Positions 1 through 7,220 of a DNA stretch of 14,619 nt are shown here, in pieces. Both the position numbers and the translations under genes were made by a program. The notes beneath the pieces are model-generated. The model was not told the origin of the DNA, did not search any database, and worked only from the letters and a program-made list of their open reading frames with translations. Source of the stretch: JBJYKD01 sp049310025 (GTDB lineage Bacteria; Bacillota; Thermosediminibacteria; Thermosediminibacterales; Tepidanaerobacteraceae); the NCBI RefSeq assembly GCF_049310025.1, contig NZ_JBJYKD010000049.1:1-14619 (forward strand). Direction: 5' to 3'. Every line of letters begins with the position of its first letter. Position 1 is the stretch's first letter.

Positions 1-39
1 TTCTATATTTAGTTTTCAAGGTCCATGTTTAACTGGAAT

Positions 40-68
40 TTGAATAAGTTTGATTTACTAAATATATT
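40..68 (+). promoter_or_regulatory. Probable sigma-A promoter of the beta-glucoside PTS operon
   Basis: A TTGAAT -35 box (40-45) and a TATATT -10 box (63-68) are separated by 17 bp, the standard vegetative sigma spacing. Transcription would start near 75 and leave a leader of about 110 nt before the EIIC gene. I see no LicT/SacY-type antiterminator target, no attenuator hairpin and no convincing CcpA cre site, so how the operon is induced cannot be read from this stretch. Confidence 0.5.
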
Positions 69-185
69 ATACGAGGGAGGTGAACACCCTGCTGGAGGAA
101 CTTAACAAATATAGAAGATGAATTTATATTTATAGATCTTATTTTTACTTCAAAAACTCTATGAAAAAGTGGAGGCAGATTTATT

Positions 186-1496
186 ATGAATAAAATCATG
201 AAATTTTTAGAAGAAAAAGCAATGCCCGCTGCAGCAAGAATAGCATCATTAAGGTATATAAGAGCAATACGTGATGGATTGGCTGTAACAATGCCTCTTA
301 TAATAGCGGGATCAATTTTCTTAATTTTAGGCAATGTTCCGATTAAAGGATATAATGAGTTTATAAATGGAATTTTTGGGCCTAATTTTTCAACCAAGTT
401 ATTGTATCCTGTTCGAGTGACTTTTGACATAGTTACTTTAATTGCTATATTTTCGATTTCATATCAACTGGCTAAGGAACACGGCGTTGACGGGGTTTCA
501 GCCGGTACATTATCCTTAGCAGCATTTTTGCTTTTAATTCCCGTAGAGACAATTAATGTTACATTGCAGGATGGTAGTGCCCTTAATTTGGGAAGAGTTT
601 GGCCGACCGCCAATTTTTCTGCGGGAGGATTAATAGTAGGAATATTAACAGCAATTCTTGCTACTGAAATATACGCTTATGTTGTTAAAAGAAACTGGAT
701 AATTAAGATGCCCGAGTCTGTCCCACCGGCAGTTATGAAATCCTTTGAGGCTATAATTCCGGGATTCATAATTCTTGTCCTATTCTTCTTTATTCGCCTT
801 GGATTTGAAAGTACTTCCTATAAAACAATTTTCACTTTCGTCACCAAGTTCGTTGCGGCACCGTTATCAAAGGTTGGATTATCCTTTGGCGGCATGGTAT
901 TTACAATCTTCCTTTATAATCTCTTCTGGACGATGGGCATACATGGAACCCGGGTTGTATTCGGTGTCCTGGATTCTATATTGTTACCTGCTATGGATCA
1001 AAACCGTTTGGCTTTGGAAGCAGGAAAAGCTCTTCCCAACATAGTAACAAAGCAATTTTACGATAACTTTGCCAATATTGGTGGTTGTGGCGCTACTATA
1101 GGCTTGATATTGGCTATATTCTTGTTTGCCAAATCAAAGCAGTTGAGATCTCTTGGCAAATTAGCCATTGTGCCGGCAATTTTCAACATCTCCGAGCCGA
1201 TAATATTTGGAGTGCCTGTAGTTATGAATCCGATTATGATGATACCCTTTATTTTATCCAATATGATGGTGGGTATTATAACCTACCTTTCCATGGCATT
1301 GAATCTAGTGAGCAAACCCGCAGGTATAGCTGTACCATGGCCGGTTCCGGCGTTTATATCTGGTTTTCTCGCTACTAATGGCGACTGGAGAGCCATTATT
1401 TTACAGGCCGTCAACATTGTAGTAGCCGGTTTGGTGTATTTACCTTTCTTGCTGGCGTGGGATAGGCAAAAACTAGAAGAGGAAAATGAGGGTTAG
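186..1496 (+). CDS. celB: PTS cellobiose/beta-glucoside transporter subunit EIIC
   Basis: This 436-residue integral membrane protein is the permease subunit of a lactose/cellobiose-type phosphotransferase system. It carries a beta-linked disaccharide across the membrane while EIIB phosphorylates it. Hydrophobic segments run along the whole protein (for example about 32-50, 78-95, 104-120, 145-167, 189-206, 232-250, 300-315, 340-375 and 403-425). The family motifs GIHG (H253) and NISEP (E337) are present; the corresponding His and Glu contact sugar in the characterised ChbC-type transporter. Length matches the family. The ATG follows a GGAGG site with 10 nt spacing. It is the first gene of the operon, and the EIIA, GH1 and EIIB genes follow directly. 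Substrate could be cellobiose, another beta-glucoside or a sugar-acid disaccharide; the sequence alone does not decide. Confidence 0.93.
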   Translation: MNKIMKFLEEKAMPAAARIASLRYIRAIRDGLAVTMPLIIAGSIFLILGNVPIKGYNEFINGIFGPNFSTKLLYPVRVTFDIVTLIAIFSISYQLAKEHGVDGVSAGTLSLAAFLLLIPVETINVTLQDGSALNLGRVWPTANFSAGGLIVGILTAILATEIYAYVVKRNWIIKMPESVPPAVMKSFEAIIPGFIILVLFFFIRLGFESTSYKTIFTFVTKFVAAPLSKVGLSFGGMVFTIFLYNLFWTMGIHGTRVVFGVLDSILLPAMDQNRLALEAGKALPNIVTKQFYDNFANIGGCGATIGLILAIFLFAKSKQLRSLGKLAIVPAIFNISEPIIFGVPVVMNPIMMIPFILSNMMVGIITYLSMALNLVSKPAGIAVPWPVPAFISGFLATNGDWRAIILQAVNIVVAGLVYLPFLLAWDRQKLEEENEG

Positions 1497-1575
1497 AATT
1501 AAAAATGAGTATAATTTGTAATCTTGCTGTTGAAGCAGTAGCTGCCGTATATTATTTGAAAGGAGATGTTGCAAC

Positions 1576-1887
1576 ATGACCGCAATTGAAGAAATTTCGT
1601 TTAAATTGATTCTCCATAGCGGTAACGGAAGGAGTTACGCTTTTGAAGCAATAAGGGCGGCAAGAGAAAATAATTTTGAAAAGGCAGAAGAGTTATTAGA
1701 AATGGCTCGTAAGGAATTGGAAGAGGCGCACCGTACTCAGACGGAACTCCTTCAAAAGGAAGCCAGTGGAGAAAGTAATATTATAAATCTTTTGTTAATT
1801 CATGCACAGGACCATTTGATGACGGGTATAACCGTCAAAGAGATTGCAGAGGAGATAATAAATTTGAGGCGGGATATGTCGAAATAA
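1576..1887 (+). CDS. celC: PTS cellobiose/lactose-type subunit EIIA
   Basis: This 103-residue cytoplasmic phosphocarrier takes phosphate from HPr and passes it to the EIIB cysteine. It is a small all-helical protein of the LacF/ChbA family, and its length is normal. The signature HAQDHLM is present: H76 aligns with the phosphorylated His78 of lactose EIIA, and D79 with the aspartate that binds the trimer's metal ion. The conserved EAH..QT..L segment lies at about 50-59. It has a clear AAAGGAG site about 11 nt before the ATG. It sits 79 nt after EIIC and 22 nt before the GH1 gene, with no terminator on either side, so it is co-transcribed with both. Confidence 0.93.
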   Translation: MTAIEEISFKLILHSGNGRSYAFEAIRAARENNFEKAEELLEMARKELEEAHRTQTELLQKEASGESNIINLLLIHAQDHLMTGITVKEIAEEIINLRRDMSK

Positions 1888-1909
1888 AAAGATAAGGAGG
1901 ATTATACGG

Positions 1910-3352
1910 ATGGGCGTGACTAAATATACTTTACCTAAAGACTTTATTCTCGGAGCGTCTGCGTCTGCATGGCAGACAGAGGGATGGGCGGGCAAAAAGT
2001 CATGGCAGGATTCTTATATAGACATTTGGTACAAATCAAATCCGGAGATGTGGCATAATGGCTACGGTCCTGCTATTGCTACCGATTTCTACAATAGATA
2101 TCGCGAGGATATCAAATTAATGGCCGAGATTGGTCTGAATGCTTACAGAACATCCATAGATTGGTCAAGGTTCATTAAGGATTACGAAACAGCAGAAGTA
2201 GATGAAGATGCCGCCGGGTATTATAGTAGAGTAATTGATGAATTGATAAAAAACGGAATTGAACCCATGATTTGTCTGGAACATTATGAACTACCGGCAG
2301 AGTTGTTTAATAAATATGGAGGTTGGGGATCCAAGCATGTCGCCGAGCTATACGTAAAATATGCCGAACAAGCTTTTAAATTGTTCGGCGATAAAGTAAA
2401 ATATTGGTTTACATTCAATGAACCTATAGTTATACAAACGAGAGTATATTTGGATAGTGTAAGGTATCCTTTTGTACAGGATACAAAAACTGCCATGCAG
2501 TGGAGTTATAATAAGATTCTTGCCAGTGCTAAGGCTGTCAGCGTATACAAGCAAAAGAAGTACGGCGCGAAAAACAACGGGAAAATCGGAATTATATTAA
2601 ATCCAGAGGCAACCTACCCGCGGTCGTCAGCAAGTCACGATATAAAAGCTGCAAAAATGTACGATTTGTTCTTTAATAGAATTTTCCTCGATCCGTGTAT
2701 TAAAGGAGAGTTTCCTCCAGAGTTATTCAATTTATTACAAAAGCATGAATGTATGTTTGAATATACGCTGGATGAACTTGATATTATCAAAAATAACACT
2801 ATAGATATACTTGGCTTAAATCTTTATCACCCTGCAAGAGTCAAGGCAAGAAATGAAAAATGGAATCCTGAGGTACCCTTCCATCCCTCATACTATTACG
2901 ATGAATTTGTACTTCCGGGCAGAAAAATGAATATATATCGTGGGTGGGAGATATACCCCCGAATCATGTATGATATGGCCATTAGGATAAAAGAGGAATA
3001 TGGAAATATAGAGTGGATAGTCACAGAAAACGGAATGGGTGTGGAAAACGAATATAGATTTAAAGATGAATCTGGAGTTATTCAGGATGATTATAGGATC
3101 GAATTTTTCGCAGATCATTTGAGATGGCTCCTTAAAGCTATAGAAGAAGGTGCAAATTGCAAGGGATACATGGTGTGGTCTTTTACAGATAATGTATCGC
3201 CTCAGAATGCTTTTAAAAACAGATACGGCCTGGTAGAAATAGATTTGGATAACAACAGGAATAGGAGAATTAAAAGGTCGGGCTATTGGTTTAAGGAACT
3301 CTCGCAAAACAGGTGGTTTGAATTTAAAGATTTTACACCTGAATTTAAGTAA
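1910..3352 (+). CDS. Glycoside hydrolase family 1, probable 6-phospho-beta-glucosidase
   Basis: This 480-residue cytoplasmic retaining beta-glycosidase has a GH1 (beta/alpha)8 fold. The general acid/base is E171 in TFNEP and the nucleophile is E373 in VTENG. The N-terminal segment FILGASASAWQTEG is also typical of the family. It probably cleaves the phosphorylated disaccharide delivered by the flanking PTS genes. In 6-phospho-specific members a Ser, a Lys and a Tyr near the C-terminus hold the phosphate (S428, K435, Y437 in lactococcal LacG). Here S430 and Y439 fit, but the Lys position is N437, with a Lys one residue earlier (K436). Unphosphorylated-substrate enzymes usually have Glu and Phe at the Ser and Tyr positions, so phospho-specificity is favoured but not proven. 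A strong AAGGAGG lies 9 nt before the ATG. Lying between the EIIA and EIIB genes, it belongs to the same functional unit. Confidence 0.9.
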   Translation: MGVTKYTLPKDFILGASASAWQTEGWAGKKSWQDSYIDIWYKSNPEMWHNGYGPAIATDFYNRYREDIKLMAEIGLNAYRTSIDWSRFIKDYETAEVDEDAAGYYSRVIDELIKNGIEPMICLEHYELPAELFNKYGGWGSKHVAELYVKYAEQAFKLFGDKVKYWFTFNEPIVIQTRVYLDSVRYPFVQDTKTAMQWSYNKILASAKAVSVYKQKKYGAKNNGKIGIILNPEATYPRSSASHDIKAAKMYDLFFNRIFLDPCIKGEFPPELFNLLQKHECMFEYTLDELDIIKNNTIDILGLNLYHPARVKARNEKWNPEVPFHPSYYYDEFVLPGRKMNIYRGWEIYPRIMYDMAIRIKEEYGNIEWIVTENGMGVENEYRFKDESGVIQDDYRIEFFADHLRWLLKAIEEGANCKGYMVWSFTDNVSPQNAFKNRYGLVEIDLDNNRNRRIKRSGYWFKELSQNRWFEFKDFTPEFK

Positions 3353-3402
3353 AATGTCCGGTGGAGAGAAAAATTATACCCTGAATAATGGAGGGATAAA
3401 GG

Positions 3403-3729
3403 TTGAAAAGAATACTTTTGGTATGTTCGGCAGGTATGTCTACAAGTTTATTGGTTAATAAAATGAAAAGCGCGGCAAAAGAAAAAGGAATTGATGCTGA
3501 AATATGGTCGGTTTCCACCAACGCCTTGGATGAAAATATTTCGAAGGCAGATGTGGTATTGATCGGCCCGCAGATTAGATTTATGCTCCAAAAAGTAAAA
3601 GAAAAAGGGGCAAAATATAATGTCCCTGTGGATGCCATTGACCCGACGGATTATGGCAGGTGCAACGGCTCAAATGTTCTGGAGAAAGCAATAAAAATGA
3701 TCGATGAAAATAAAAACAATAAAATCTGA
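3403..3729 (+). CDS. celA: PTS cellobiose/lactose-type subunit EIIB
   Basis: This 108-residue cytoplasmic protein completes the PTS. It accepts phosphate on a cysteine from EIIA and transfers it to the sugar bound in EIIC. The N-terminus forms a beta strand followed by the P-loop CSAGMSTS, with C8 as the phosphocysteine. The later segment DVVLIGPQIRFML (about 49-61) is the second conserved block of the ChbB/CelA family. Length is normal. The start is TTG, placed 7 nt after GGAGGG; this is the only start that keeps the hydrophobic first strand and has a good site. With EIIC, EIIA and the GH1 enzyme nearby, a full set of sugar-specific components is present. The order IIC-IIA-GH1-IIB differs from the E. 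coli chb order but is not alarming. Confidence 0.92.
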   Translation: MKRILLVCSAGMSTSLLVNKMKSAAKEKGIDAEIWSVSTNALDENISKADVVLIGPQIRFMLQKVKEKGAKYNVPVDAIDPTDYGRCNGSNVLEKAIKMIDENKNNKI

Positions 3730-3772
3730 ACTCAACTGTTTTGTATCTTTTTTTAAAAGAGAGATGATACTG

Positions 3773-5491
3773 ATGTTAAAAAGCCAAAAATTAAGAGAAG
3801 TGGCAGTGGAAATGGATTCATTGAAAATGGGCATGGGATGGTCGGAAGAGGATTTGGGAAAACCTCAGATTTTCATTCAGAGCACTTGGGGGGATAGCCA
3901 CCCCGGAAGCGCCCATTTACTTAAGCTGGTATTAGAAGCGGAGAATGAATTACTGAAAGTGGGAGCCAGGCCAGCAAAATATACAACTACTGATATCTGT
4001 GACGGCATTGCTCAGGGCCACGACGGGATGAATTATTCTCTTTTATCACGTGAAATGATCTGTAACATGATAGAAATTCAGGCTATGGCTACCCCTTTCG
4101 ATGGAGGGCTTTTTTTAGCAAGCTGTGACAAAGGTATCCCTGCCCATTTGAAAGCCATTGCAAGACTTGATATGCCTTCTATAATAATGCCCGGCGGCGT
4201 GATGAAAGCAGGTCCGAATCTCCTTACTCTCGAGCAGGTAGGGGCCTACAGCGCAATGATGAAAAGAGGCCAGATCAGCGTGGAAGAATTTAAAAAGATT
4301 CAGAAGGAGGCCTGCCCCTCTTGTGGAGCTTGTTCTTTTATGGGCACTGCGGTAACCATGCAGATCATGGCGGAAGCTTTAGGAGTTGCCCTGCCGGGGA
4401 CGGCTGCAATCCCCGCCACCTCTGAGGAGATTAAAATTGCGGTCCGCCGGGCTGCTGCTCAACTTATGAAAATTATCGAACTTAATCTGAGACCTTCGGA
4501 CATATTGACGGAGAAAGCTTTTGAAAATGCGATCATGGTGCATGCTGCTATAGCCGGTTCTACAAATGCCCTTCTTCACCTGCCGGCCATTGCCCGTGAA
4601 TTGGGCATTCAAATCGGGCCCGAACTCTTTGACAGAATCCACAGAGTTGTTCCCTATATAGTGAATGTGAGGCCCAGTGGATACTATCCGGCCGAATACT
4701 TTCGGTATGCCGGAGGGGTGCCGGCGGTGATGGAGGAAATAAGGGAATTTTTACATCTTGACCAGCTGACGGTAACGGGTAAGACTGTAGGAGAAAATCT
4801 TGAAGAACTTAAGTCCAGCGGATATTATGAGAAATGTCAAAAATACCTTTCAAAGATGGGATTGAAGAAGGAAGACATCATAAGGCCTGTAAAAAATCCA
4901 CTCCAACCCCAAGGAGCTCTGGCAGTACTGAAAGGTAACCTGGCGCCCGAGGGGGCAGTGGTAAAACACTCTGCTGTAGCGAAGAATATGTTAAAGGCTA
5001 CTCTGATCGCAAGGCCTTTCGACTCCGAAGAAGAAGCCTTCGCTGCAGTAATAAACGGGAAAATAAAGCCCGGAGATGCGGTAATTATAAGATACGAAGG
5101 GCCTAAAGGAAGCGGGATGCCGGAAATGTTTTACACCACAGAAGCTATTGCGTCTGACCCCGGACTTTCTGCATCCGTCGCCATAATCACAGACGGGCGG
5201 TTTTCCGGGGCAACGCGAGGTCCTGCCATCGGGCATGTTTCTCCCGAAGCCGTTGAAGGGGGACCTATATCCTTGGTTGAAGAAGGAGACCTGATAAAAA
5301 TTGATATTCAGGGTAGGGCTCTCGATATAGTGGGAATCAAAAGCGTGGAAATGGATAAAAAGGAAATAGAAAATGTTCTTGCAGAAAGGAGAAAAAAATG
5401 GCAACCTCCGAAATTAAAAAAAGATAAAGGTGTTATCAGATTTTATCGTAAGTTGGCGGTATCTCCAATTAAAGGTGCTTATATGGATTAG
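3773..5491 (+). CDS. IlvD/Edd-family dehydratase, probably acting on a sugar acid
   Basis: From the ATG at 3773 this is a 572-residue iron-sulfur dehydratase. Members convert dihydroxy acids or aldonates (dihydroxyisovalerate, 6-phosphogluconate, gluconate, xylonate, arabinonate) to 2-keto acids. Visible family blocks are ICDGIAQGHDGM (C76), SCDKGIPAHL (C118), CPSCGACSFM (C187), LPGTAAIPA, IAGSTNALLHLPAIA, and the C-terminal GPKGSGMPEM and TDGRFSGATRGPAIGHVSPEA. The three cysteines match the cluster-ligand positions of the family. An ATG at 3704 lies inside the EIIB gene and would add an unrelated leader; 3764 and 3773 are the realistic starts, and 3773 has the better spacing from the weak AGAGAG site. 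No other ilv gene is nearby. Sitting between a disaccharide PTS and uxuA suggests a catabolic sugar-acid dehydratase rather than branched-chain amino acid synthesis. The exact substrate is unknown. Confidence 0.85.
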   Translation: MLKSQKLREVAVEMDSLKMGMGWSEEDLGKPQIFIQSTWGDSHPGSAHLLKLVLEAENELLKVGARPAKYTTTDICDGIAQGHDGMNYSLLSREMICNMIEIQAMATPFDGGLFLASCDKGIPAHLKAIARLDMPSIIMPGGVMKAGPNLLTLEQVGAYSAMMKRGQISVEEFKKIQKEACPSCGACSFMGTAVTMQIMAEALGVALPGTAAIPATSEEIKIAVRRAAAQLMKIIELNLRPSDILTEKAFENAIMVHAAIAGSTNALLHLPAIARELGIQIGPELFDRIHRVVPYIVNVRPSGYYPAEYFRYAGGVPAVMEEIREFLHLDQLTVTGKTVGENLEELKSSGYYEKCQKYLSKMGLKKEDIIRPVKNPLQPQGALAVLKGNLAPEGAVVKHSAVAKNMLKATLIARPFDSEEEAFAAVINGKIKPGDAVIIRYEGPKGSGMPEMFYTTEAIASDPGLSASVAIITDGRFSGATRGPAIGHVSPEAVEGGPISLVEEGDLIKIDIQGRALDIVGIKSVEMDKKEIENVLAERRKKWQPPKLKKDKGVIRFYRKLAVSPIKGAYMD

Positions 5492-5561
5492 TGTTCCGGT
5501 TTTATAATGATTTGGCAATTCATTTAATGATAGGACAAAATTAAATATGAGTGGTGATAAT

Positions 5562-6638
5562 ATGATAATGTCTTTCAGATGGTATGTAGAAGATTTTGAT
5601 AGTGTTACGCTGGCCCAAATAAGACAGATCCCCGGCGTTAAAGGTGTTGTTGCGAGTTTATATGATATTCCCGTGGGGGAAGAATGGCCTTTTGATAGAA
5701 TACTGAAAATGAAAAAGAAAATCGAGGATAAAGGATTAAAATTAGTCGCGATTGAAAGCGTAAACGTTCATGAAGATATAAAACTCGGGTTGCAGTCCAG
5801 GGACAAATACATAGAAAATTATAAAAGGACAATAGAAAATATAGGGAAAGCCGGAATACCTGTTATATGCTATAATTTCATGCCTGTTTTTGACTGGTTT
5901 AGGACGGACCTTGAAAAACCGATAAACGATGGCTCCAGAGTATTAGCATACGACCACGAAATGATTAATAAAATGAATCCGTATTTAATGCTCGAAGAGG
6001 TTCAGACAAAAAGCAACGGATATGTACTTCCCGGCTGGGAACCGGAAAGATTAGCTTATTTAAAAGATTTACTGAAAAAATACGAAGGTTTTACAGAAGA
6101 AATGTTGTGGGAAAATCTTGAATATTTTTTGAGGGCAATAATCCCGACTGCCGAGAAGTACAATGTAAAAATGGCTATTCATCCCGATGACCCACCGTGG
6201 CCTGTTTTTGGACTGCCACGAATAATAAAAGATAAAGAGAGTTTGGAAAGACTTATTAATATCGTCGACAGCCCCTCCAACTGTATAACTTTATGCAGCG
6301 GTTCGCTGGGGGCGGATGTTAGAAATGATATTCCTGAAATGATAAGATACTTTGGCAAAAAGGGACGAATTGCCTTTGGCCACGTAAGAAATATAAAGAT
6401 TGAAGGGGAAAAGAAATTTTATGAATCATCGCACCTTTCCAGTGATGGTTCCCTCGACATGTTTGAAATAATGAAGACATATCACGATATAGGGTTTGAT
6501 GGGCCGATTAGGCCTGATCACGGAAGAATGATATGGGGTGAAAAGGCAAGACCCGGCTATGGGCTCTATGATAGAGCTTTAGGTGCAGCATACTTAAATG
6601 GGCTATGGGAAGCTATTGGTAAAATGAAAAATTTATAG
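5562..6638 (+). CDS. uxuA: Mannonate dehydratase
   Basis: This 358-residue TIM-barrel enzyme dehydrates D-mannonate to 2-keto-3-deoxygluconate in hexuronate breakdown. The UxuA family is recognised by FRWY near the start, IPGVKGVVASLYDIPVGE (about 23-40), SVNVHEDIKLGL, YNFMPVFDWFRTDL, AIHPDDPPWPVFGLPR, TLCSGSLG, FGHVRN and RPDHGR. H207, C245, H274 and D319 are the likely metal ligands by analogy with solved UxuA structures. Two more starts are in frame (ATG at 5547 and 5568). I chose 5562 because GGTGAT just before it aligns with the 3' end of 16S rRNA at normal spacing, and the protein then begins close to FRWY like its relatives. It lies 70 nt after the dehydratase gene and appears to be the last gene of the operon. 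The uxaC and uxuB partners are not in the window. Confidence 0.93.
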   Translation: MIMSFRWYVEDFDSVTLAQIRQIPGVKGVVASLYDIPVGEEWPFDRILKMKKKIEDKGLKLVAIESVNVHEDIKLGLQSRDKYIENYKRTIENIGKAGIPVICYNFMPVFDWFRTDLEKPINDGSRVLAYDHEMINKMNPYLMLEEVQTKSNGYVLPGWEPERLAYLKDLLKKYEGFTEEMLWENLEYFLRAIIPTAEKYNVKMAIHPDDPPWPVFGLPRIIKDKESLERLINIVDSPSNCITLCSGSLGADVRNDIPEMIRYFGKKGRIAFGHVRNIKIEGEKKFYESSHLSSDGSLDMFEIMKTYHDIGFDGPIRPDHGRMIWGEKARPGYGLYDRALGAAYLNGLWEAIGKMKNL

Positions 6639-6642
6639 GCGA

Positions 6643-6673
6643 TAGTGTCTAAATCACGCAATCGTGATATAAT
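6643..6673 (+). promoter_or_regulatory. Promoter-like -10 box overlapped by a perfect palindrome
   Basis: A perfect TATAAT lies at 6668-6673. The candidate -35 (TAGTGT at 6643 or GTGTCT at 6645) is weak. Overlapping the first base of the -10 is a perfect inverted repeat, ATCACG-caat-CGTGAT (6653-6668). Its position would let a dimeric regulator block or assist the polymerase. It would drive the broken AAA-ATPase-like gene that follows. The role is inferred from position only. Confidence 0.4.
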
Positions 6674-6710
6674 ATTCTTAACCCTATACTGATCTTACAG
6701 GGGTGATATT

Positions 6711-7051
6711 TTGCTTTTACCATCAGGAATAGATGATTTTAAAGATATCATCGAAGGCGGCTACTACTACGTCGATATAAATACTTCTTCTCCAATGAAA
6801 AAGATTATTCATACCTTTTCAGAGGATTAAAAATTGAAAATGACCCATATGCTCTAAAACATATGAATAATTACCCCGTTGTACATATAACATTTAAAGA
6901 TGCTAAATTTCAGGACTGGAACGCAGAATTTGCTATGCTGAAAAAGATAATAGGGAAAATTTACGCACAAAAAAGATACTTGCTTGAAAGTGAAAAATTA
7001 GGAAGATGGGATAAGAAATTCGCATATACAGGCAAAAAGCCCTCCATTTAA
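6711..7051 (+). pseudogene. Remnant of an AAA-ATPase-like (DUF1703/PD-(D/E)XK-associated) gene
   Basis: A good site (GGGGTGAT) precedes TTG at 6711, which opens a frame reading LLPSGIDDFKDIIEGGYYYVD. This is the typical N-terminus of the AAA-ATPase-like proteins that carry a C-terminal nuclease-like domain. The frame ends at a TAA at 6828-6830. A second frame picks up the same protein from about 6815 (LFRGLKIEND, then YPVVHITFKD and KRYLLESEKLG) and stops at 7049-7051. Intact relatives are roughly 500 residues long and have a PRRFGKT-type Walker A between these two parts. Here that segment is missing, the frame is shifted, and everything after the first 120 or so residues is gone. The last codons of the fragment are terminator sequence. 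No functional ATPase can be made. Family assignment is from memory of the motif pattern. Confidence 0.7.
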
Positions 7052-7066
7052 GGGGGCTATTTTATT
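7038..7066. terminator. Intrinsic terminator, probably bidirectional
   Basis: AGCCCTC (7038-7044) pairs with GGGGGCT (7052-7058), with one T-G pair, around a 7-base loop. On the + strand it is followed by ATTTTATT, and on the - strand by TTTTTG, so it could stop transcription from both sides. It ends the broken ATPase-like gene and isolates pyrG from the operon upstream. Confidence 0.7.
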
Positions 7067-7139
7067 GGAATTCCCAGGGTTTTGCATCGACGCCCGAAAG
7101 CCTGAAAATACTTGACGCGGTCCATAAGTTCCATGACTA

Positions 7140-7169
7140 TTGACAATCTCATTTCACGATGGATAAAAT
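7140..7169 (+). promoter_or_regulatory. pyrG promoter
   Basis: A perfect TTGACA -35 (7140-7145) and a TAAAAT -10 (7164-7169), 18 bp apart, predict a start near 7176 and a short leader of about 45 nt. The leader contains no hairpin terminator, so the attenuation used at some Gram-positive pyrG genes is not evident. Confidence 0.65.
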
Positions 7170-7220
7170 AAATTGGATGGGATTTTTTTATGTACGGAAA
7201 AAAACTAAGGGGGACTTATA

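Noticed and set aside
3704..3772. Upstream ATG for the IlvD/Edd-family gene
   Set aside because: It starts within the EIIB coding region and the added residues do not resemble the family N-terminus. Starts at 3764 or 3773 fit better.
7164..7220. Reiterative-transcription attenuation of pyrG as in Bacillus
   Set aside because: The predicted start is not a clear GGG with a downstream attenuator, and the leader is too short to hold a terminator hairpin.
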